Shown here in pieces: positions 35,524 to 46,154 of a DNA stretch of 64,000 nt; the stretch's first letter is position 1, and every line of letters starts with the position of its first letter. Source of the DNA: Tragulus kanchil (lineage: Eukaryota; Chordata; Mammalia; Artiodactyla; Tragulidae); NCBI GenBank assembly GCA_022376925.1, contig JAIOJX010000026.1, forward strand, positions 250,291,330 through 250,355,329. Direction: 5' to 3'. The notes beneath the pieces were generated by a model that was given only the letters and a program-made list of their open reading frames with translations, ran no database searches and was not told where the DNA came from. The position numbers and the translations under genes are program-made.

Positions 35524-37883
35524 AATTTACTAAAACAAATATAAAGAATTAAAGAACCACTTGCTCTACTATGGTTGCTTCCTAAGCTGCTAAGCTTGTA
35601 TGTCTATTTTTATTTTGACATATTTACTTTCATTATTATTTGCTGAATAGTCTTCTTTAAATTTGTTCACTTTTTAAACTTAAATGCCTAATTTAGACTC
35701 ATCTTGTGCAAAAATATCTGTGAAGTCATGGGTATATTGTGCCATTTGTAGTTCTTTTCCTAGAGTATGTTAGAAGAAATTTATTACTTTTAAAATTTAA
35801 AGATGTTTGTATCATTGCCAAAATCATTTATTGCATGCTCAGAGGTGGGCTTATGGCATTTTAGAAAACTCTCTATCTCTTAGTATTCTAAAACTCACAT
35901 CATGCATTCTATTTTATAGGGGAGGAACCTGAGGCACGAGGCAATTAACACAACTTATTAGAGATTCTAAGCAAATGGGGGAAAACTTAAGTCAGGTACT
36001 GGGTGATGCTGTATGTGCTAATGACTGAGCCATGATGTCTAGCTCATTGCTATGCAGACAGCTAAAAGAGATTTTCAAATGCTCCCATATTTCCCCACTA
36101 CCACATAAAGAGAATCAACTAGAGGAAAACCTTGATCAATTTAATACTCTGGTAATGATTCCAGGAACTGAGAAGGGGGAGGGAGGAGCCAGTGAATTTC
36201 TTTCTACTCAAATTCCATCTCATTTTTATTTTCTCTTAATGTTTTTTTTTGAATCCCAAGTTCCAAAACCTGTCCCCTATTATGCAGTGCAAACGAGAAC
36301 AGATGGGGAAAAGTTATGTTGGAAAGGGCTTTGGAGGGCCACAGAGAAGAGAAATATGACTACTCAATGTGTCACACACCAACTTGCAGCTGCCACCAGC
36401 CCTTCCACACGACACACTGCGTATGGAACCAGCCCGTGGTGCTTGGAGAAGCAGGCTGACTGCTGCAAGGGAGTGCAATGAAAGAACAGTCGCTTTACTT
36501 GTGTTTCCTTGAAAATATGAATAAAGAGCGGAGCAGCAGTGCAGCCAACAAAGGAGAAATAAATCCAGAGGCCAGCCGGGAAAACAGTGAGCTGTACCCC
36601 CAAGTTTTCCAACTGTTAACAGAGAATCAGCTTTATCCTGCCTTTTATATCAAAGCGACGCCTCAGCATTTTTCAGTCACAATCAGGTCTTCGCTCTGTC
36701 GAAAATGATTACTAAAACAAATATAAAGAATTAAAGAACCACTTGCTCTACTATGGTTGCTTCCTAAGCTGCTAAGCTTGTATGTCTATTTTTATTTTGA
36801 CATATTTACTTTCATTATTATTTGCTGAATAGTCTTCTTTAAATTTGTTCACTTTTTAAACTTAAATGCCTAGTTTAGACTCATCTTGTGCAAAAATATC
36901 TGTGAAGTCATGGGTATATTGTGCCATTTGTAGTTCTTTTCCTAGAGTATGTTAGAAGAAATTTATTACTTTTAAAATTTAAAGATGTTTGTATCATTGC
37001 CAAAATCATTTATTGCATGCTCAGAGGTGGGCTTATGGCATTTTAGAAAACTCTCTATCTCTTAGTATTCTAAAACTCACATCATGCATTCTATTTTATA
37101 GGGGAGGAACCTGAGGCACGAGGCAATTAACACAACTTATTAGAGATTCTAAGCAAATGGGGGAAAACTTAAGTCAGGTACTGGGTGATGCTGTATGTGC
37201 TAATGACTGAGCCATGATGTCTAGCTCATTGCTATGCAGACAGCTAAAAGAGATTTTCAAATGCTCCCATATTTCCCCACTACCACATAAAGAGAATCAA
37301 CTAGAGGAAAACCTTGATCAATTTAATACTCTGGTAATGATTCCAGGAACTGAGAAGGGGGAGGGAGGAGCCAGTGAATTTCTTTCTACTCAAATTCCAT
37401 CTCATTTTTATTTTCTCTTAATGTTTTTTTTTGAATCCCAAGTTCCAAAACCTGTCCCCTATTATGCAGTGCAAACGAGAACAGATGGGGAAAAGTTATG
37501 TTGGAAAGGGCTTTGGAGGGCCACAGAGAAGAGAAATATGACTACTCAATGTGTCACACACCAACTTGCAGCTGCCACCAGCCCTTCCACACGACACACT
37601 GCGTATGGAACCAGCCCGTGGTGCTTGGAGAAGCAGGCTGACTGCAGCAAGGGAGTGCAATGAAAGAACAGTCGCTTTACTTGTGTTTCCTTGAAAATAT
37701 GAATAAAGAGCGGAGCAGCAGTGCAGCCAACAAAGGAGAAATAAATCCAGAGGCCAGCCGGGAAAACAGTGAGCTGTACCCCCAAGTTTTCCAACTGTTA
37801 ACAGAGAATCAGCTTTATCCTGCCTTTTTATATCAAAGCGACGCCTCAGCATTTTTCAGTCACAATCAGGTCTTCGCTCTGTC
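35524..37883. repeat. Tandem duplication 11 (offset about 1182-1183)
   Basis: Copy A is 35524-36700 and copy B 36707-37883, with a 6-bp filler. Differences seen: CTAATTT versus CTAGTTT, CTGCTGCAAG versus CTGCAGCAAG, and one extra T in TGCCTTTTATATC near the right edge. Confidence 0.95.
35905..36035 (-). repeat. MIR SINE
   Basis: ATTTTATAGGGGAGGAACCT followed by GAGGCACGAGGCAATTAACA is the reverse-complement MIR core. It is repeated at about 37087-37217. Confidence 0.65.
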
Positions 37884-38014
37884 TAGGAATTCTTCCCTCC
37901 AGAAAAGATCATGCTAGCTGCCATGCACGGTGTGGTCTTCCAATGAGTATTAGTCAGTGCTCACACAGTGCTTATGTGTTCACTAAATATTTCAAGGGTA
38001 AGGCAGCTGATCTG

Positions 38015-38195
38015 ATTTCAACTGGCAAGTCTGTTAGGTACTGGCTGTGACACCTCAGGCAAGTCACCTCTGAGCCTGGGGTCCATCGTCTATAAAACAG
38101 CTAACACGACTGCCTGCTGAGGGTGTTTGTGTTTGAGATAATGCACATAAATGCCTGGCACAGAAGCTGTGCTCAATAATGGCAACAATTACTAC
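38015..38195 (+). repeat. MIR SINE
   Basis: CTGGCTGTGACACCTCAGGC, AAGTCACCTCTGAGCCTGGG and AAATGCCTGGCACAGAAGCT match MIR in order. It is repeated at about 39105-39285. Confidence 0.85.
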
Positions 38196-38266
38196 AGTGT
38201 TCTCAAAAAGTATGGAACATGTTCTCTTTTCTTTGAATTCAATATAAACATAATGAGAGAGAGTCT

Positions 38267-38313
38267 GTGTATGTATGTGTGTGTATATATATATATAATA
38301 TATACATACATAT
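38267..38313. repeat. TG/TA microsatellite
   Basis: Alternating TGTATG, then (TA)n, then TACATA. It is repeated at about 39358-39403, with a small length difference in the TA part. Confidence 0.9.
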
Positions 38314-39905
38314 GACTAAGAATCCCTGAGAATCTATGTTGAAAGTAATTATAAAGTTAACATGACTTAAATGATTTGATTCAAATGTTGATTCAGGTCA
38401 AACAGACATTATCTGTGAATAAATCTTCATGTGATAAATACCTGTGTTATTAAGTTCTGAACGGACTTCCTTTGCCACTGGACCTATCTTTGTGGAGTAA
38501 GCTTGCAAAGGCTTCATACCATAAAACACTGTTTTTCTTCCCAAGGTAGTTCATAAATTACCTAGATCAAAATCCCTATGGAGGATGGGGGAAACATACT
38601 AAATGCAGTTTCCTGGGCCCACCTCAAACTAGTTTCAACATTTCTAAAGTTATTTTAAATAAAAATGATGATGATTCTTAAACACACTGAAGTTCAAGAG
38701 CCACTTCTTAAAGAACAGGGACAACGGTAATTCTAATTCTGAGTCACTTCTAGTTACCTTGTCTCTCAGCACATATAGCCCGGCCCAGAAATGCCAGAAT
38801 GCAATTGCTTGTGCAGCCAACAAAGGAGAAATAAATCCAGAGGCCAGCCGGGAAAACAGTGAGCTGTACCCCCAAGTTTTCCAACTGTTAACAGAGAATC
38901 AGCTTTATCCTGCCTTTTTATATCAAAGCGACGCCTCAGCATTTTTCAGTCACAATCAGGTCTTCGCTCTGTCTAGGAATTCTTCCCTCCAGAAAAGATC
39001 ATGCTAGCTGCCATGCACGGTGTGGTCTTCCAATGAGTATTAGTCAGTGCTCACACAGTGCTTATGTGTTCACTAAATATTTCAAGGGTAAGGCAGCTGA
39101 TCTGATTTCAACTGGCAAGTCTGTTAGGTACTGGCTGTGACACCTCAGGCAAGTCACCTCTGAGCCTGGGGTCCATCGTCTATAAAACAGCTAACACGAC
39201 TGCCTGCTGAGGGTGTTTGTGTTTGAGATAATGCACATAAATGCCTGGCACAGAAGCTGTGCTCAATAATGGCAACAATTACTACAGTGTTCTCAAAAAG
39301 TATGGAACATGTTCTCTCTTTTCTTTGAATTCAATATAAACATAATGAGAGAGAGTCTGTGTATGTATGTGTGTGTATATATATATATAATATATACATA
39401 CATATGACTAAGAATCCCTGAGAATCTATGTTGAAAGTAATTATAAAGTTAACATGACTTAAATGATTTGATTCAAATGTTGATTCAGGTCAAACAGACA
39501 TTATCTGTGAATAAATCTTCATGTGATAAATACCTGTGTTATTAAGTTCTGAACGGACTTCCTTTGCCACTGGACCTATCTTTGTGGAGTAAGCTTGCAA
39601 AGGCTTCATACCATAAAACACTGTTTTTCTTCCCAAGGTAGTTCATAAATTACCTAGATCAAAATCCCTATGGAGGATGGGGGAAACATACTAAATGCAG
39701 TTTCCTGGGCCCACCTCAAACTAGTTTCAACATTTCTAAAGTTATTTTAAATAAAAATGATGATGATTCTTAAACACACTGAAGTTCAAGAGCCACTTCT
39801 TAAAGAACAGGGACAACGGTAATTCTAATTCTGAGTCACTTCTAGTTACCTTGTCTCTCAGCACATATAGCCAGGCCCAGAAATGCCAGAATGCAATTGC
39901 TTGTG

Positions 39906-40920
39906 AGACAACTTTGGGTCTGGTTGGTCTAGCTTCTCTTCCCCACACCTCTGTTCTTTTGCTCTGCATGGTGTTTAGTTAAGGCTGGACCATCAATACT
40001 TTCTTTGTTCATATGAAACACTCATTTGGTTACAGTTGGCATGAGAGAGTGGCCACATATCCCAGTTTACCTCTGGTAGCTCCAGGTTACCCACCTCATT
40101 TATTAAACCATCATTTTCATTTTTAAAATTGTTCCAGTTTGAATGATTAGTTATATTACTACCTTAGGTCTAGAAGAACTTTGACTGGCCCATGTAGGAC
40201 GTGAAAGAGGACTGGGAAATTACCTAAGACATGCTATTTACCAGTAAGTAAGATACGCCTAAATACCACCAGCAACTGCAAGGAGGTGCTTTGTGCTAAA
40301 GCAACATAGGAAAGATCAGAGACAACTGTTTTCTTTCAAGTTAGTCTATAAATTAACACCAAGAAAAGAAAGACATGGAAAAGCTGAGATCCTAGACTGC
40401 TTAGTATATCCCCTCTCATCAAAGTAGTAGAGCAAAGAAGCTGGATCATGGCACCATATACATTTAGATACTATCTGCCTTCCTGCTTAATGTCTGTGAC
40501 CCTGGACACATTATTCAATATCTCTGAGCCCTACTTGAGTCATGTGTGTAAAAGACAGTAGGTTACTTCAGTTGTGAGGATTTCATGATATGTGACAAAG
40601 CACCTGTGAGCATGGCTAGGTGCTCATTAATGGTAGTTCTGCCATTATTCTTTCCATCCTGGCCACTCCCCACTGTAGTTTCACCAGAAAGATGTGACTT
40701 TTAAAGGAATGAGTCCTTGTAAGAGGAGTCATGAAAGTGCTGTGGAAATGGGACTAGATTCCTAGGTTCTAGGGTATGAAAACTTGATTCCTCCTTCCAT
40801 TTTTCTTTCTTTCCCGACAAAAAGCCAGAAATGTTTTTAAAGGGATAATGGGACAAGTAGTGAAAGAAGACTAATCAAGAAAGACATATTTATAATTATG
40901 GATGGAGTGAAAACAAAGGA
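39906..40920. other. Non-coding gap with a MIR
   Basis: No gene is seen. A MIR is present at about 40470-40650, and a purine-rich GGAA/GAAA tract begins near 40910 and runs into duplication 13. Confidence 0.6.
40470..40650 (+). repeat. MIR SINE
   Basis: TGTCTGTGACCCTGGACACA, CTCTGAGCCCTACTTGAGTC and GCTAGGTGCTCATTAATGGT match MIR in order. Confidence 0.7.
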
Positions 40921-41387
40921 AGGAAAAAGGAAGGAAGAAGGAAGAAAGGGAAGCTGAAAGAAATGGAGGAGAGAAAGAAAGGGAAAAGGCAGTGATGAGA
41001 TATAATCACTAGTCAACCAAAACCTGACTAAAATTTGGTCTGAGAACTTCTATAAGGGGTTCTGCAAGATCTGGGTGAGTCGTGTAGGTGGGGTAGGACA
41101 TAGCCCATCCCATGGAAATGATGCTACTGTTCATCTAACTGTTGCCTCTCAGCCATCCAGACTGCTGTTTGGGTGGGCGGGATGGAGAAATACTATTCTG
41201 TTAAAACTAAGAGCTTTGAAGTGGAGACAAACACAATCTGGTAGTATTACAAAGGCATTATTCACCCTGATGACTCACTCTATTTGGCTGCTGCACAGCA
41301 GAGACAAGAAGTAAGAATCATTGACCTTGAAGATGTTGGCCAAGTATAGATCTAGCCTTAAGGCCTGATTTTTTTTCAAATGAACAC

Positions 41388-41425
<38 letters not shown>

Positions 41426-43100
41426 GTGTACAGGGAGACAGAGGGTAAGAAAGGGAGAAGGGGAATACATGTTAAAGAGTAAAAATGTATCATAAGCAAT
41501 TCTAGTAAGTCAGTATAAAAACTCTTAATACTTAAACAGCTAACTCAACTCAATAACAAGTACTTACAAGGAAATAACCATTGTGTGAGTAGGTCTCAGC
41601 TCAAAGCACTGAAATGGTAGTTTATTGTGGGAACACTTAAAATAATCCTTCTTAGCCAGGAAATGAATATGGAATCCAGCCCCAGTCCTGCATTCAAATT
41701 CTCTCATCATTTCCATTCATCATGACTCCATGAATCCAGTTTGCTGAAGGTAATGTTTTCTGTTTTCCAAGTGACACACTGCTTGATGTTCAGAGCCATA
41801 CAGACAAAACTCAAAAAGATGCAGTCCCTAGGCCTTTGACAACATGCAATGGAAAGCTGAAAATAATAAAAGGATGCGTCAGAACATACAGATGTGTAGG
41901 CAGCTGCACAAATGCAAACAGAGTCAAGGCCTTAAGCCAGATGGTTCCTGCCTCAGGGAAAATTTATCAACATGGAGCCCAGCAATAGCTTAAGGTTGAT
42001 AGAGATAGTTAGGAAAAAGGAAGGAAGAAGGAAGAAAGGGAAGCTGAAAGAAATGGAGGAGAGAAAGAAAGGGAAAAGGCAGTGATGAGATATAATCACT
42101 AGTCAACCAAAACCTGACTAAAATTTGGTCTGAGAACTTCTATAAGGGGTTCTGCAAGATCTGGGTGAGTCGTGTAGGTGGGGTAGGACATAGCCCATCC
42201 CATGGAAATGATGCTACTGTTCATCTAACTGTTGCCTCTCAGCCATCCAGACTGCTGTTTGGGTGGGCGGGATGGAGAAATACTATTCTGTTAAAACTAA
42301 GAGCTTTGAAGTGGAGACAAACACAATCTGGTAGTATTACAAAGGCATTATTCACCCTGATGACTCACTCTATTTGGCTGCTGCACAGCAGAGACAAGAA
42401 GTAAGAATCATTGACCTTGAAGATGTTGGCCAAGTATAGATCTAGCCTTAAGGCCTGATTTTTTTTCAAATGAACACCTCTGTGTGTGTTTGTGTGTGTG
42501 TGTGTGCGTGTGTGTACAGGGAGACAGAGGGTAAGAAAGGGAGAAGGGGAATACATGTTAAAGAGTAAAAATGTATCATAAGCAATTCTAGTAAGTCAGT
42601 ATAAAAACTCTTAATACTTAAACAGCTAACTCAACTCAATAACAAGTACTTACAAGGAAATAACCATTGTGTGAGTAGGTCTCAGCTCAAAGCACTGAAA
42701 TGGTAGTTTATTGTGGGAACACTTAAAATAATCCTTCTTAGCCAGGAAATGAATATGGAATCCAGCCCCAGTCCTGCATTCAAATTCTCTCATCATTTCC
42801 ATTCATCATGACTCCATGAATCCAGTTTGCTGAAGGTAATGTTTTCTGTTTTCCAAGTGACACACTGCTTGATGTTCAGAGCCATACAGACAAAACTCAA
42901 AAAGATGCAGTCCCTAGGCCTTTGACAACATGCAATGGAAAGCTGAAAATAATAAAAGGATGCGTCAGAACATACAGATGTGTAGGCAGCTGCACAAATG
43001 CAAACAGAGTCAAGGCCTTAAACCAGATGGTTCCTGCCGTCTAGGGAAAATTTATCAACATGGAGCCCAGCAATAGCTTAAGGTTGATAGAGATAGTTAG
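40921..43100. repeat. Tandem duplication 13 (offset about 1086-1090)
   Basis: Copy A is 40921-42012 and copy B 42011-43100, joined with AG shared. Differences: the TG microsatellite is four bases shorter in copy B and has one T for G change, and near the right edge AAGCCAG versus AAACCAG and TGCCTCAGGG versus TGCCGTCTAGGG. Confidence 0.95.
41391..41429. repeat. TG dinucleotide microsatellite
   Basis: A (TG)n run with one CG step. The copy at 42481-42514 is shorter and interrupted by TTTG. Confidence 0.95.
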
Positions 43101-43458
43101 AATTGTGCATTGAATCTTCAAGGAAAAATAAAAGGAAAACAGGGAAGTTATTCAAAGAGCTAATCCAAAAAAAGGGAGAAGGGCAGGAGTTAAGTACTGA
43201 ACAACCAGAATAGAAATGATTTCCTCTTACAAAGTGTTCCACAAGGAAAAACCAGGGCATGGTAGGGAAGCATAGCACTGTAAATAAATCTTGAAGAATC
43301 TCAGACTGGTCACTATGGCTGCATGGACAAAAATAGAGTTTGTATGAGAGGGTCATAAAAGATGGTTTAAAGGTAGACAACTTGCCTCTTACAGTTTGTT
43401 CTTGGTATAAGTTCCCCAAACTTTACAGTTACATTTCAGGGCTGTACCTGTCCTTCAG
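43101..43458. other. Non-coding gap
   Basis: No gene or recognised repeat. Confidence 0.5.
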
Positions 43459-43470
43459 TATTTCTACTTT

Positions 43471-43683
43471 GGGCTTCCATAGTGGCTCAGTGGTAAAGAG
43501 CGCACCTGCCAGTGCAGGAGACACAGGTTTGGTTCATGGGTTAGGAAGATCCCCTGGAGGAGGAAATAGCAACCCACTCTAATATTCTTGCCTGGGAATC
43601 CCATGGACAGAGGAGTCTGACAGGCTCCAGTTCATAGGGCCCCAGAAGAGATGGATATGACTTAGTGACTAAACAACAACAAT
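43471..43683 (+). repeat. Bov-tA SINE
   Basis: A tRNA-like head (GGGCTTCCATAGTGGCTCAG) is followed by a BOV-A unit (CCACTCTAATATTCTTGCCT, CATGGACAGAGGAGTCTGAC). The perfect 12-bp target-site duplication TATTTCTACTTT at 43459-43470 and 43684-43695 sets the exact ends. The family is specific to ruminants. Confidence 0.93.
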
Positions 43684-43695
43684 TATTTCTACTTT

Positions 43696-44250
43696 ATATA
43701 AAATTTTTACTTTTCTTGGATGGATATAAGTTATGGGAAGCAAGGTGCTAAGAATTTATAGTGATAATTAAACAAAACACTCTTAGGGTCTTTCCTCTGC
43801 AAACAGTAGAACTCAACTCAAAACAGCCCCCCAAAAAGAGAGATTATTGAGAAAATTCATGTTCTTCCCAGACCCCAAGAAATGCGATATAACCACACAT
43901 ACAGCATGAGCATTCTCTATCTTTTTTCTTTGTTTCTCCATCAATCTGCTTCACTCTACCTTTTTGCTGACTGTAACCTGTTGGTGGTACTCACAAGTAC
44001 ACACAGGAAGTACAATTGCCAACAGGCCACAAATCCACCTTTCTTCCATTTCAAAAAGCAGCAAGAGTGAGTTGAATTTCTTAGTTTAATTCCAGACTCC
44101 TGGAGAAGAACTATGATGGTCCATTTTGGGTTAAGTACTCACCCCTGAATGAAATGACTGTGTGAAGGGAGTCACATTGTAATTAACTTAGCTCTCTTCA
44201 TAACCGTGTTTGTTTAGATGTGAGGGGCAGTCCTACAAAAGAATGGTATT
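43696..44250. other. Non-coding gap
   Basis: No gene or recognised repeat. Confidence 0.5.
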
Positions 44251-44258
44251 GTCTAGAC

Positions 44259-44439
44259 CAGGGGTCCTCAGTCTCTAGATATAATGCCTGATGATCTGGG
44301 GTGGAGCTGATATAATAATAATAGAAATAAAGTGCACAGTAAGTGTAAAGCATCCTGAAAGCATCCCCCTTTTCCTATCTTTGGAAAAACTGTCTTCCAT
44401 GAAACAGGTCCTTGTTGTCAAAATAGTCGGAGGCCGCTG
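44259..44439 (+). repeat. MER1-type hAT DNA transposon fossil
   Basis: The element opens CAGGGGTCCTCAGTC and closes GGAGGCCGCTG, in keeping with hAT terminal repeats. Inside are TAATGCCTGATGATCTG and ATAGAAATAAAGTGCACAG, which I recall from MER1-type elements. It is flanked by a perfect 8-bp duplication GTCTAGAC (44251-44258 and 44440-44447), the target length of hAT transposases. It is internally deleted. Confidence 0.8.
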
Positions 44440-44465
44440 GTCTAGACAAATCATATCTGTGTATC

Positions 44466-44542
44466 AAGATGCTTTCAAATAGGATGGCAGCAGTTGGTAA
44501 AAAAAAAAAAGAAAAATAAAAAAGAAAAAAAGATGCTTTCAA
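44466..44542 (+). repeat. Mini-retroposon with 13-bp direct repeats
   Basis: AAGATGCTTTCAA occurs at 44466-44478 and 44530-44542. It encloses about 20 bp of unrelated sequence followed by an A-rich tail with interspersed G and T. This is the signature of a 5'-truncated L1-mobilised insertion. Confidence 0.75.
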
Positions 44543-44574
44543 CTAAAAGTAAGAGGTTATTTATCTCACATTTA

Positions 44575-44690
44575 TATCTCAATTCAACCAGTATGTATTG
44601 ACCATCTACTATATGCCAGTATTGCTTTATGTGTTGGAGATGGTTGAGTGAATGCAGCAGACAAAAATTCTGTTGGTTGGTTATTTCATG
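44575..44690 (-). repeat. L2 LINE 3'-end remnant
   Basis: GTATGTATTGACCATCTACT, ATATGCCAGTATTGC and AGCAGACAAAAATTCTGTTG follow the reverse-complement L2 3' end. Confidence 0.7.
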
Positions 44691-44809
44691 AACCCAACAA
44701 CATTAAAAAATCACTAGGGTTTTTGTTTTCTGTTTTTGCTATTTATTTATTTTGAACTCTGCCAGGGCCAGCAAGTCAGCTATAACAGTCTCTGACATGA
44801 GGAACAGAA

Positions 44810-44905
44810 CTGAGAACACAAGTTTTAGTCATTTACCTAGAGTTACACAATTACAAATAGAAGAATAAGGAGCCTAGATGCTTAGCCAGTGTATAATGCT
44901 CTTGC
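44810..44905 (-). repeat. MIR fragment
   Basis: CATTTACCTAGAGTTACACA and GAGCCTAGATGCTTAGCCAG fit the reverse-complement MIR core. Confidence 0.55.
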
Positions 44906-45420
44906 CCTGGGGCTGGACGGGTCCAGCTTCCTGATGCATATGGTTGCCTGATACCTGAACAAACTGGGATTTATGAGCCAGAAATCAGTGGAGGGTGCTT
45001 TAGAGAGGGAACTACCGTGACTTCTATAGCTTTTTGCATTGGGATTTCTTGGGACAAATGTATCTCCAGGTCTTAAAAATGACTCCTTTATTTATTGGTT
45101 AGATGCTGTTCCAGAGGTCATGGTTAGGAGATCAGAAAAGAATCTGGGGGGTAGCTTGCACAGAATCAAGGCACCTGTAAGTCAATGTTTCTATTTGCAA
45201 AAGTGCTGACCAGTACAGAAGGGTGAGGCTCATGGCCATGCCAATAGGCAGTTTTCCTAAAAAAAAACAGAAGTCTGATATGGCAAAAGCATCCAAAGGC
45301 TGGAATCTAGAGACTCTGGGATAAGTGCCTATGATGGAAGAGTCACAAAAGCCTTGATATGTTTAGGGCATCAATTTGGCAGAGGGTGAGGAAAATCGTC
45401 TTTACTTGGTTTAACTTCAC

Positions 45421-45572
45421 TTGCCAGGCTCCTCTGTCCATGGATTTCCCAGGCAAGAATACTGGAGCAGGTAGCCATTCCCTTCTCCATGGGATCTTCT
45501 GGACCCAGTGATCAAAACTGGGTATCCACATTACAGGCAGATTCTTTACGGTCTGAGCCACAAGTGAAGCCC
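45421..45572 (-). repeat. Bov-tA SINE
   Basis: Reverse complement of a Bov-tA element: TGCCAGGCTCCTCTGTCCAT, CCAGGCAAGAATACTGGAGC, and the tRNA-like head at the right (CGGTCTGAGCCACAAGTGAA). It is truncated at its 3' end and lacks an A tail. Confidence 0.9.
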
Positions 45573-46154
45573 AAAATACACACAGAAGACTCAGTCATAT
45601 TGGCATTGAATAGTGGATACCTGAGTGTGTGTTATATTATTCGCTATGCCTTAATTTTTTTCTGAAATCTTTCATTAACGAGAACAAGTTTGGTATTATT
45701 TTGCTTGTTTAGAATCTGTCGTTTGTAGCTTGATGAGTTGCCATTAGTGAGCAGAGAGGTGGAGAAGAGGATCTGAGTTCTGATGTCTCCCTCCTGCCAA
45801 AAGGAAGGACTAGATCTGGGGTCCCTGATCTTAGATCATCAGTGATGTCCCTCACGTCTTTGCAGTCACAGTGCTGTCTTACTCTCCCATGTCCCCTGCT
45901 CCCCAGCCATTTTTTCCCCTTTATATTTGGGAATTCAGTTGCACCCTACAATTTTCCACTGTCCCAATTGCACCAAGGAGTGGGTGTAGCAGAAATTCAA
46001 TATCCACTGGTATGTGTCATTGTTCCTGAGTCAACTTTGCTTTTCAAAAACACAATATGTTATTAACCAAAATCTTTCTTCTGTTCTAAACAACAGACTA
46101 GCAGTTGGTTTTGTGGTTTTTATTTTTTTAAATACAGATTTAAGAAAATAGTAC
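45573..46154. other. Non-coding gap
   Basis: No gene or recognised repeat. Confidence 0.5.

Larger units (their letters stand above)
37721..39905. repeat. Tandem duplication 12 (offset about 1090-1092)
   Basis: Copy A is 37721-38813 and copy B 38811-39905, joined with GTG shared. It starts inside copy B of duplication 11, so the stretch at 36539-36700 occurs three times (also 37721-37883 and 38811-38973). Differences: an extra CT at about 39315, a two-base change in the TATA-type microsatellite, and GCCCGGCCC versus GCCAGGCCC near the right edge. Confidence 0.95.
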
